This document shows, piece by piece, positions 1 through 11,900 of a stretch of 64,000 bases of DNA. The notes under the pieces are model-generated. The model was not told the origin of the DNA and ran no database searches. It saw nothing but the letters and a program-made list of their open reading frames with translations. The DNA comes from Symbiodinium natans (Eukaryota; Sar; Dinophyceae; Suessiales; Symbiodiniaceae), in assembly GCA_905221605.1 (NCBI GenBank), contig CAJNDS010002409.1, forward strand, positions 279,001 through 343,000. The letters are read 5' to 3'. Every line of letters begins with the position of its first letter. Position 1 is the first letter of the stretch. Made by a program: the position numbers and the translations under genes.

Positions 1-2900
1 GGCATTTTTGGCCTGACTTGGCATATAGACAGACGGCACTTTCAAACGCTGTGCCGTGCACTGCATGGGTCGCCGGGACCAGCGGCACTCAAAAGGGCTC
101 AACCCTTCAGGTTGCACCTGAAATGGGCGGTGCTGCTTGAGTTGGGGGGTCAGCAGCCCCCCGCAGACTCCAAAAAGAAGGAATTTGTGAGTGCGTCGAC
201 TTTGGAGTGCGTTGCAGACTTCAATCTATGCGGCTCCCCCCTCTCCCCCCTTAAAGCACCCAACATCTGCAACAGGAGCACGACGCGCAGCAGAAAGAAG
301 CAAAGCAGGTCCAGGCCAATACCGGGCTCACCATGCTGTGCTGTCACGTCCCCCTTCACGTGGCCTGGGTTCTTTTTTCCGTTTGTCTCGAGGACGCTTC
401 CTGCATATTGCTGACTGCGGGGTTGAAAATTCAACAACCCTATTGAACAGCACGACCCCTGTACGCGACCGACAGGAGGAACAAGACCGGCAGCAGGAGC
501 AAGCGGCCACCAAGATCCAGGCGTTTGTTTTAATAGTCTGGCACCCTGAACCAAGCTATACCCTTGTTGTGGGTCACACGAGTGGTTCAGGACCTTCCAG
601 CGGATTTCCTACAAGCCTCTGCCGACTGATAGAAGCTCATAGCCCACATTGCTGCAAGCCTTGGTTTCCCATGAACCCCAAGAACCCCACACGCTGAACT
701 GCCCAACGCAGGCGGTCCATCGTGGGAACGTCGCCCGCAAGGCTGGGTGTGTCCGCAGGGTGCAACTTCCGATGCGGTCGGAGTTCGATGTTTTGGGGGT
801 TTGGGGGTATAGGTTCCACGGTCAATTTTGGGGGGTACCCCAAGCGCATTGTCGTTCTGAAATTCACCCCTTTGCCCTAAAGGAGCCAGAATTTGGAGAG
901 CTGAGCTTAGGTCAAGAGGGTGGATAAAGGTGGCATTCCTGACGTGGCATAGACCGTCACTTTCAAACGTTGTGCCGTGCACTGCATGAGTCGCCCGGGA
1001 CCAGCGACACTCAAAAGGGCTCAACTCTTCACGTTGCACCTGAAATGGGCGGGTTAACGGCCCCCCGCAAACTCCAAAAAGAAGAAAAGAAGGAACTGGT
1101 GAGTGCGTCGACTTTGGAGTGCGTTGCAGACTTCAATCTATGCGGTTCCCCCCTCTCCCCCCTTAAAGCACCCAACATCTGCAACAGGAGCACGACGCGC
1201 AGCAGAAAGAAGCAAAGCAGGTCCAGGCCAATACCGGGCTCACCATGCTGTGCTGTCACGTCCCCCTTCACGTGGCCTGGGTTCTTTTTTCCGTTTGTCT
1301 CGAGGACGCTTCCTGCATATTGCTGACTGCGGGGTTGAAAATTCACCAACCCTATTGAACAGCACGACCCCTGTACGCGACCGACAGGAGGAACAAGACC
1401 GGCAGCAGGAGCAAGCGGCCACCAAGATCCAGGCGTTTGTTTTAATAGTCTGGCACCCTGAACCAAGCTATACCCTTTGTTGTGGGTCACACGAGTGGTT
1501 CAGGATCTTCCAGCAGATTTCCTACAAGCCTCTGCCGACTGATAGAAGCTCATAGCCCACATTGCTGCAAGCCTTGGTTTCCCATGAACCCCAAGAACCC
1601 CGCACGCTGAACTGCTCAACGCAGGCGGTCCATCGTGGGAACGTCGCCCGCAAGGCTGGGTGTGTCCGCAGGGTGCAACTTCCGATGCGGTCGGAGTTCG
1701 ATGTTTTGGGGGGTTTGGGGGTATAGGTTCCACGGTCAATTTTGGGGGTAAAGTTGGCATTTTTGGCCTGACTTGGCATATAGACAGACGGCACTTTCAA
1801 ACGCTGTGCCGTGCACTGCATGGGTCGCCGGGACCAGCGGCACTCAAAAGGGCTCAACCCTTCAGGTTGCACCTGAAATGGGCGGTGCTGCTTGAGTTGG
1901 GGGGTCAGCGGCCCCCCGCAGACTCCAAAAAGAAAGAATTTGTGAGTGCGTCGACTTTGGAGTGCGTTGCAGACTTCAATCTATGCGGTTCCCCCCTCTC
2001 CCCCCTTAAAGCACCCAACATCTGCAACAGGAGCACGACGCGCAGCAGAAAGAAGCAAAGCAGGTCCAGGCCAATACCGGGCTCACCATGCTGTGCTGTC
2101 ACGTCCCCCTTCACGTGGCCTGGGTTCTTTTTTCCGTTTGTCTCGAGGACGCTTCCTGCATATTGCTGACTAGAACCCCATCATGCTGCGGGGTTGAAAA
2201 TTCAACAACCCTATTGAACAGCACGACCCCTGTACGCGACCGACAGGAGGAACAAGACCGGCAGCAGGAGCAAGCGGCCACCAAGATCCAGGCGTTTGTT
2301 TTGATAGTCTGGCACCCTGAACCAAGCTATACCCTTTGTTGTGGGTCACACGAGTGGTTCAGGATCTTCCAGCGGATTTCCTACAAGCCTCTGCCGACTG
2401 ATAGAAGCTCATAGCCCACATTGCTGCAAGCCTTGGTTTCCCATGAACCCCAAGAACCCCGCACGCTGAACTGCCCAACGCAGGCGGTCCATCGTGGGAA
2501 CGTCGCCCGCAAGGCTGGGTGTGTCCGCAGGGTGCAACTTCCGATGCGGTCGGAGTTCGATGCTTTGGGGGGTTTGGGGGTATAGGTTCCACGGTCAATT
2601 TTGGGGGGTACCCCAAGCGCATTGTCGTTCTGAAATTCACCTCTTTGCCCTAAAGGAGCCAGAATTTGGAGAACTGAGCTTAGGTCAAGAGGGCGGATAA
2701 AGGTGGCATTCCTGACGTGGCATAGACCGTCACTTTCAAACGTTGTGCCGTGCACTGCATGAGTCGCCCGGGACCAGCGACACTCAAAAGGGCTCAGCTT
2801 TCCAGGTTGCACCAAAAATTGGCGGTGCTGCTTGCGTAGGGGGGTTAACGGCCCGCAAACTCCATAAAGAAGAAAAGAAGGAAGTGGTGAGGGTGAGTGC
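1..2900 (+). repeat. Tandem segmental duplication of IQ exon/intron units
   Basis: Two alternating unit types of about 0.8-0.95 kb repeat here. Unit A starts at 1 (cut by the window edge) and recurs at 1756. Unit B starts at 931 and recurs at 2704, where it loses similarity near 2900. Copies differ by scattered single bases and small indels, for example about 16-18 extra bases near 2171 in the second A unit. Each full unit holds one first-half IQ exon (476-520, 1388-1432, 2247-2291), one second-half IQ exon (712-741, 1625-1654, 2484-2513) and the introns between. The duplication therefore adds complete IQ motifs in frame. Non-exonic parts are as similar as the exons, so the duplication is recent or homogenised. 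Confidence 0.9.
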
Positions 2901-5900
2901 GACGTCTTTTGAAACCACATATATAAGGCATTACAAGGTTCAATGCAATCATCTGACTGGTGAGGTTTATGAAAGTTCATGAAGCTTCAGCTTCATCTTG
3001 GTCAGTCCATTTGTCCCCTACAGCTTCAGGGTTTATCGTTGTTTTCTGCAGTGCCCAGGAGACGCAGGGCAAGCAGGAGAAGGCGGCCTGCAAGATCCAG
3101 GCTCCTTCCCGATGATCTCCGAGAATCTTCCTTCAATATCCTAGAATACTCCTTCTGCCCCAAGGCCCCTCTAAGCTTCCTCTTGGGGTGCCCCCCTCCC
3201 CCTACCTTAAGAACCTTGGAAGCTTTAGGTTGAGGCTGTTCCACCGTGTCCAGCACAAACTTAACCCCACTGCTATTTTTCGGTAACCCTTACTGGGTTT
3301 ATTACGATTTGGTTATGTCGCTTTTTCGCAGAATTTCACAGACAAACCTGGCTATAGGGCGAGGCATCCCAAGCTGAGTGTTCCTGCTGTGGGTTGGAGG
3401 GGTTTCCTTGCCATGCGAATCCTACTGCACCCATGCAATTTGATCCTCGAGCCACCTTCGCGACCCGGCTGCTGAGATCTTTTGTGCCTAATGAACCCTG
3501 CACAAAAAACCTAACCCCGAAGCTGCTGAATCCCTAAACCTCTCAGTCTCCTAAGACTTGCAGGACAGGCAGCAGGAAGAAGCGGCGACCAAGATCCAGG
3601 CCGCTGGAAGGGAGTTTGCTTACCTTCGGTTAGCAGGGAATGGGGGAATGAGGTACCCTATATCATCCCTTAAGGGGTATAATAGGGCCCCAATTCCCTC
3701 ATTCCCTGCTAACCAACAGTCGGGAAGTTGTGTGTATGTGTGTGTGCGCGGGGTTTTTTTGGAGGTTTAGGGCTTGAAGGTTAATGTAAGCTTAGGGCCC
3801 GCGTTGAGAGGGTTTATACACGTTGCACCGCATTCAATTCGAGTTTTTGGGTTGGCGGAAAGATTGAACCCGAGCTGACCCGCCCTCTCACAGGCGGTCC
3901 ATCGCGGAAACCTTGCCCGGAAGGCAGGATCTGGCCGGGTAAGGGATCCATGCACCCCATGTTTCGTAGATACACCCAAGCTTGACTCTCTAGTAGGGAC
4001 TTCGGGGGGGGGGGGGGGGGGGGGTGGCCCAAATCTTCCCTATTGAGCTACCCAGTACCTGAATAGCTGCAGGGTCATGCAGGGTCCCTTCTAGGCTTGG
4101 GGCTGGGCTTCAGGGGTGTCACCGTGGGGAGCGGGTTCCAGCAGGAGCCTAATCTTCTGAGGGTTGGACACAACCGCACCTTGAGCACATGTAGCATTTC
4201 AGGGCCTGGAGCGACAACAGGCCACATGCTGAACGGCACACTTGGATGGTTACGGAAACATGCGGGATACTTTCGTGTCTGGCACCTGGGCGTGGGGTCA
4301 AGAGTCTATAGGATGTGGGGATATGCATTTTCTTGCTGATTCACCGACTTGTTGCTCCGGTCAAAGAGAGTGCTGTGCCGCAAGAATCCCCTTCAGGGAC
4401 ATGGATGCTCTAGGGTGTGAGCCTTAACCGCCAAAACCCTACAGGTACCGTAGAATCCTAAATAGGATTGCTATATCGTACAAGGCTCACCACGTTTTTT
4501 TTGGTGTTGGTACGTGTGTGTTCGGGTCCCTACAGCAGCTCTCCATCGCCTAAACCCTACATCTCGCTGCGGCGATGTGTGCCACCATCAGGAGAAGCAC
4601 CAGAGCCAGGAAGAGAAAGCTACCTCCAAGGATCAGGTACCGACACATTCCTGAACTTCAAGACAGACACTCAAATAGTCCCCCCGCCAATTGTGGCCCC
4701 CTCCCCCTCCACAATTGATATTAAGATGTTGCGATCGTTGGAACATGTATCTATTAATTATTCGGCGGGAGGGCGGAAGGGGGATATTCTTGGACCCGCA
4801 AGGGGGCGTAGTCACAGCTTAGGGTCCCTAGTCTCCCTATAACCTCAGAGAAAGGGAAAGAAAGCTAAGAGACCCCAGCTTGCAGCTTGCTAGCCGCGTC
4901 CGATGTCGGCTCCGGGACCTGCGGCCTTTCGGGAGTTGCGAGGGGTTTGGGATTTTAGGGGTTTCGGGTTTAGGGTTTAGGGTTTAGGGTTTAGGGTTTA
5001 GGGTTTAGGGTTTAGGATCTCCAGGGGGCACGCAATCTCGCCAGGAGGACAGAAGGCAGCAGGAGGAAGCGGCCACAAAGATCCAGGCACATCTCAGAAG
5101 CACGAACAGCTCGAAGAATGCTCCACACAAAACTGAGCCCCAACCCATTAACGCACTCTTAGCCCGAATCCCTATGCCATCAGCCCTGATCAGCTAAACC
5201 TAACAATCCTAAACCTGTGAATCCTGATCCTTGCCCCCCCAAAAAACATACAAATCTTGTACTCATTTGCAATCCTGTTGCGGCTTATCGGCCAGAAGCC
5301 CTTTTCAGTTCTTCCTTCTTCGGCCCGAAGGCATATACAGTTAATCTCTGAAGGCATGGATGCGCGCTCCGCGTCTCATATTCCTAGGGTCCTGAGGCCC
5401 TGAAAGCTTGATTTTTTGGGGGGTTGACAAATAATATGCAGCCCAAAGCCCGAGAGCCTTAAAAACCCTGAATAGTCAAAGAGAAAGTACTTCGTATATA
5501 GGTCAGCGCCCTTAACCTTGAACCCCCAAGCCCTGCAGCTTCGGACAAGACTCCGCACTTCTTGCGCCATGGATTCTGGGATGATGAGGGTCCCTATCCG
5601 GCTCATGAGCGGCTCGCCTGTCGGGTTCAGGGATTAGGGATGATTAGGGTTCCGGCTTTAGGGTTTAGGGTTCAAGCTTCAGGGTTCAGGGGGCTTAGGC
5701 GTGCAGATTCGAAGTTCGTTGTTTTGGAGACGGGCTCCACATAGTGACCAAATGAAGCCGACTGTGATAGACTAATTGGCCTGCACACTGTCTTCTCCTC
5801 CAGACATCGTCAGGCGGGAAAGTTGCAGTATTGGAAGCTTCGGCGGAGACGACCGTCAGAGAGTTCAAGGAGCGGTTGTTAGGTTGGAACTGCGACAATG

Positions 5901-8900
5901 AGCTGACGAGAATGATCACCTCAGTGGAGATGATGGCTGGCAGCAGACAGCTAAGTAATGAGGATGAGACTTTGAAAGATGCAGGGGTGTCTTCAGAAGC
6001 TGGCTTGCACGTTGTGTTTCGCCAAAACATAGTCGAATGCGCCGGCAAAGGCGAGGCACATGATTTTGACCTCGAATCCGGGAAGACGCTGGTATGGGTC
6101 AACATCCCGGAAGGTCATAAGAAAACAAGACATGGTGCCTTCGAGAACTGTGCATCTGTGGCAGGTGTCACCATACCAGATTCCGTTACTCAGATTACCC
6201 ATCGTGTTTTCGCATCATGCGGTTCTTTGAGGAGCGTGACGATCCCGAGCTCTGTCACTCGGATTGGTGTGGCGGCTTTTGAAAGATGCTTCTCTTTGAC
6301 GAGCGTGGGAATCCCGAACTCTGTGACTCAGATTGACCGCCGTGCTTTCGCAGCATGCACTGCCTTGACGAGCGTGCGGATCCCGAACTCTCTGACTCAG
6401 ATTGGCCCGCAAGCTTTCGAAGCTTGCGGATCTTTGACGAGCGTAGTGATCCCGAACTCCGTCATGCAGATTGGCCAGGATGCTTTCCGAGATTGCAGGT
6501 CTTTGACAAGCGTGGCGATCCCGGACTCTGTCACTAAGATTGGTGCGTCTGCTTTTGCAGAATGTAGCTCTTTGACGTCTGTGACGATCCCGAGCTCTGT
6601 AACTCAGATGGGTGATTATGCTTTCTTCGGTTGCAGCTCTTTGACGAGCGTGGCGATCCCCAACTCTGTCACGCAGATTGGCCAGGGCACTTTTCATCAT
6701 TGCAGCTCTTTGACGAGCGTGGAGATCCCGAAATCTGTGACTGAGATTGGCCGCCATGCTTTTGTGGGATGCAGCTCTCTGACGAGCGTGGTAATCCCGG
6801 ACTCTGTCACGCAGATTTGCCAGGGTGCTTTCACAAATTGCAGGTCTTTGACGAGCGTGACGATCCCGGACTCTGTAACTCACATTGCTGATTGTGCTTT
6901 CACAGGATGCAGCTTTTCGCGCGCATGATTGCGACTGTTGACTCTGTCACTCAGATGGGTCAGGATACTCTTGCAGGATGCATCCCTTTGACGATCACGC
7001 GATCAAGAAACTAGGTTCTCGCACTAAGAAGATGCAATGTGCTTCGCGCTTGCTCACAAGAGATGAGTCTTCAAGCTGTGCCAAGAGCCTTCCATGTTCG
7101 CTTCCTGCAGTGGAATGGGAGTGATGAATCTGCCCACCTGGATCCCTTCTGCATGTTAGGACGCATTTAGTAAGGCAGCGGTTTCTCAAAAGTTTCCGGG
7201 GAGTACGGTACTATGGTTTGATCATGCTTCGCAATAAAAGGGGATCATGGGAGGTTCCAGGGACCTCGAAGCCAGGCTGAAAGGAGGCAGAGGTTTGCAT
7301 GACTGCACCATGCCATGCGGTCTTGGATTGAGGGTTTACAGGGTTGCTGCGGTCTTTGCTCAAGTTATGTTTTGTCGCTGCCTCGAGACCCCTTTGTCAT
7401 CACAACCTGGAAATTCGTACATAAGTTCCAACCTTACTACGCTGCCCAACAGCAACCTACTTCCGGTGTTGTTCGTGGTACTTTGTGTTGAATATTGTTG
7501 CAACCACGAGTAGTATCCGATTCACCCTGACATGGCAACAGCGTGGCATTGGGTCCCTTGTAGCTTTGTAGGATGCACCCCCCGCAGATGAGGGTTGCCA
7601 GCTGTGGCCATTCTTGAAGACGAACCTGTCGGCCATGATGGCCGGTTTCTTCGTTCCTGCCAACAGTGCTTCTTTGTGCTCCCCATTGCTATATCTGGAA
7701 CAAGTAGGGCTTCAAGTAAGGTGTCATGATATGCCTGGAAGCCAGCAGAAGGCCGTCCATCGTGGGAACCTCGTGCGGAAGGTGACGGCCAGCTATTGGG
7801 ACGGGAAGGTTCTCGTAGTTTTTTGGATTTTGTGTTTGTTTTCGCGTCTTCTGGCACTTAAGTGAACCCGGCTGGGCAGCTACGGCTTGCGGCCTCTTAC
7901 GGCCTAAACCGGCACTCAGCAAATCTTCATTCACCGGAACTGACTTTAAATGCTCATTCCGAAACGGGGATATGTCAACGGGAAGGTAAGTTGGGACGAT
8001 CGCGACAGGACCAAGAAACTGCATTTCCCCGGAGACTTGAACCAAATGTCTAATTCGAGAGGGCGTCGTTGCCTTTTCTTAGTAGTCCTAGAGGTGTTTA
8101 CCATATCCCTTTGTATTTGGATACTTGACTGCCTTAAACTGCAACTCTGCCCCTGAAATAAGGCGTCAAGAGCAAAAGTGTTATGGTATAAGCTTCCTTT
8201 ATTGGCTTTTGGGTTCAAACCTACACCACCCCAAATAGACATAAACCTTAAACTGCATCTCGAGGTGTAAGATGCTCAAAACAGTTTCAGCCATCGTGCT
8301 CACCCAGCCGCTCCCTCTATTCATGATCCTTGCCCTTGGTGTCAGGGTTTTTAGGGTTTTAGGGTTTTAGGGTTTTAGGGTTTAGGGTTTGCAGGCTTAC
8401 AAGGCTCTTATGGCTGCTCTCCCCCCATCTGCCATTTTGGTATCAAGGCGTCCGGCTTTGGAGCTATAGCAAGCAAAGCCTGAGCCGTTCTTGTAAATTT
8501 AGAGTCTAAAGCAGAGGGGAAGGACATAGTGAAGCAGTTGAAAAGAATCAAGCTCCTCGAAACCCGCACTGCAAATCCGAAGCCCTCGACCCGACACCCT
8601 AGACCTTAAACATCCTTAAACCCTAGAACCCTGAACCCTGAAGCCTTACGAACCCCAAAACCACCACCCCTGTCGCCAGGAGTGCCACGACGGGAAGTCG
8701 AAGGAGGCCTCGAAAGTCCAGGAGCCTTGTGGGGTGTTAAGGGCTGAGGGCCTCTGACAGGACCTTGTAACTGTTGAAGCGTCTTGGGGCCTAGGGTTTG
8801 AGAGATGTAGGTTTAGTTTCTTAGCAGGGTGAGCTTTTCAGGGCTCCAGGGTTCAGCATGTGAAAGGCTTAAGCAGAACACTGAGCCTCCCAGCCCGCCG

Positions 8901-11900
8901 GGCCAGCAAGGAGCTCGACAGGCAGGACGAAGCAGCATCCAAGATCCAGGTGCAACTCCAGGGTGAGAGATGGTTTCGGGATGGGATGCCAGCATCAGAA
9001 CGTCTCGCAAACAGCTTGCGATCAACGCCCTCACACCCGACACCCTCATAAGCCCGAAGCACCCGGATGATGGGAGTAGGGTTTAGGGCTTCGGGGGCTT
9101 AGGGCTTTCCGAATCTAGCCTGGTGCCATTATCCGCTTCAAAGAACCCTTTATTGCCTGGCTTTGCAGGGGCGGATTCTCAGGACGTTGTGCCCGTATCT
9201 ACATCTTACTGATACCGTATCTGTTTTTCGGATTCTGCTTCCCTGAGAATTCCATTTAATTTTGCAAAACAAGGCCACTTGGTTAACATTAGTTCGCTGG
9301 GTAACCTAGACGTTTTGAGGGCCCCTGGTCAAATTTGTAGGTACCGTAGACAAAGCAGTTTTGGGGGGGGGGGGGGGGCGCTCGCAGGAGGGGCATATAC
9401 AGTGCACATGACTGCATATATGTGAAGCTTACAAGGACTGTACCTTTGCAAGCAAACAAAACTGGAGGGGCTGCCTTGCATAGCTTTGACATTCTGGCAT
9501 GGGGTTAAGAGGACTTCACTTACGAATCTTTCACAGGGCTGCGGCCAGCCTAGAACAAAACCCTGAGCCGTCGACAGTGAACCCCTCCAAGCCCTGTCCC
9601 CTCATCTTGCCACGACCTGCAAAAGGCGAGCATTCGCGGGAACTTTGCACGGCAGGCGGCGGTGTAGGGCATACCTGGCAGGCCTAGCTAACCCAATGTG
9701 GGGCTACTTTCCCCCCCCCCCCCCTACCAAAGGAGGCTGCAACCCAAAATTTTTGTTCGCCGGTCTTCAAGGCAAGGTAGGGTTGAAGAGCCTTTCGTGA
9801 CGTAAGTCGACTCTTTTAGTCAGGAAGGGCAGGGTGGGCATCTAGCGGTTTGAGGGGAACCTTCCGAGAGCCCGCAGGCCGGATTTGTTCAGTTGTTTTG
9901 GGGTTCAGGGGTTAGGGTTTGGGGTTGTTTAAGAATCTCGTCTCCCAGCATGTATTTCTCGAAAGGGCGACGCGGAACTCCGAGGTTACGCATTGCTGCG
10001 TCCCCCCTTGTCTCTTGCACGCTCACATAAACCTAAACACCAGAAGCCCTACACCTTGAAGCCTAAATCTGCTCTAAGCCCGAAACCAGCCCTGAACCCT
10101 AAACCCTAAACGTCCCTGAACCACGAGCCCTGAACCCTGCCTGCAGGAGGAGCACGACCGGCAGCAAGAGGAAGCTGCAACCAAGATCCAGGCGCGCTTC
10201 AGACTTTCACGCGCAGCTCTGACCTTGCAAAGCAGGCTTCGGGCGGATAGGGTTTAGGGTCTAGGGTTTGCAGTTTAGGGTTTAGGGTTCAGGGCAGCTT
10301 CAGGGCACAGGTATATACAAGACTTGCCGCGTGTTCCTGAGGGCGCCCACCAGAGGGGCGGTGGCCGAATGTCGGGCTTAAGGTTTGCAAGGTTCAGGTT
10401 TCACAGTGCATTTGAGCCTACTTACTTAAGGCCAAAATCGCCACCCTCAACCATGGTAAACGGCATTCTCCTTGTTTAAGGGCTGAGGGTCTTTTGGGAG
10501 TGGGTGGCCAGCTTAGAAGGGTGTGTCGGAGTTTGTGATTGAGTGTTCTGCAACGCAGACTCCCACATTGTCCTACATCCCAGTTGCGGGCATGATCTGT
10601 TTTTTGCATTCCTTGTCCAACTGAGCCTCCCGCCTTCTACGCGCAAGGCACTGTCTATGAAGCTTAAGACGGCGGCTGTTTATGCAGAACGTTCGTTGTC
10701 TTCGTCGCTGGAGCCCCTTGAGCCCAAACTTTTGCCGTCATTTGATGAAATGATGGGAGGCGATCCGTCGTGGCAACCTGGCGCGGAAGGCGGCTTCTTT
10801 TTGTAGGGGTTGGTATGTAAAGCGGTAGACTAAGCAACAGCTTGCTGTCGGATCTAAGTAGGAATACTTGTAGACAATATATTGATGTTCACATAAGGAA
10901 CTAGTATAGTCTAAACATGTCTAAACCCCAGACCCGAAACCCTGAACCTGTAGAGGTGGTGTTGAGAGTGTCGAGCTGAACCTCAGACTGTCATTGGCCG
11001 TCTGCCTCCGCCCAGGAGGGCCAGAACAAGCAGCAAGAGAAAGCAGCCAAGGCGACTCTTGGGATTCTTGAGAGTTTTTGCCTAAGCGTGTGAGGAGACC
11101 TAGCTGTTGAGAGTTTCGGGTTTCGCGTTCGCCTCTTCCGCATGTTCTTTGATTTTATGTGGTTTTGGGGGGTTGGGGTTCAGGGCATTGGCTTAGCAGC
11201 CGTGATTTTGCTGATTGGACTGAGATCGTACGGGCCGCGCCCCTACCCTTATGAACAAGGTAGTTTGTACGCCAAATCCTGGCATGAGGGCCCTAATCAT
11301 CACGCGATTGTCCATGTTTGAGGCGGCTGTCCCAAGAAATCTTAAATCCCTAAACCCTAAGAGCTTAAACCCTGGGGGAGGGGAGGGGGGTTAACCCGAG
11401 AGTCCTTTTACTACACGTACTTTGTGCTCGTTAGCTTTGAACTCTGTGTGTCAGGATTTGGCTCCAAGCAAGTAACACAGGGTTCCGGTACTTTTTTCGC
11501 ATGGGGCGGGGGGGGCCGTTTAGTGGCTAAGTGCAGGCCCACGGCCAGCAGCAGGAGGAAGCGGCAAGCAAGATCCAGGCACTCTTGAGCCCCAGATCCC
11601 CAAATGAGACGCGGTCAAAATCACTACTTGCTCGTTTTAGTGGGCGGGGCCTCAACCCCAATCTGAACCCAAGCCTCTAGAAGCCATTGGGTGTAGCTTG
11701 ACCATGCTGTATTTGTGCATAATATATGTATAATTCTGTATTAACATCGTACTTTTTTGTTCTACTACTTTTCATGTATACATTTGTTTTTGGAATTCTG
11801 ATGCATTCAGTGTATATACACATATAGGTTATGTACTAAACTGTTATATATACATAGCTATTATGTCGATATTCTGGTCCCTTTTCGGGCCCCTGATATT

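Noticed and set aside
191-697. Long ORFs of 100-170 codons in the first 2.9 kb
   Set aside because: They run through introns and cross splice signals; only the short IQ exons are conserved in a meaningful frame. They repeat because the DNA is duplicated.
6215-6883. 222-residue minus-strand ORF rich in Arg/His/Asp
   Set aside because: It is the antisense shadow of the 69-bp LRR repeats; the plus frame matches a known repeat family and this one does not.
8428-8447. GCCATTTTGGTATCAAGG, similar to the end of the dinoflagellate spliced leader
   Set aside because: The match needs an indel, the 5' half of the leader is absent and no gene start follows, so chance is likely.
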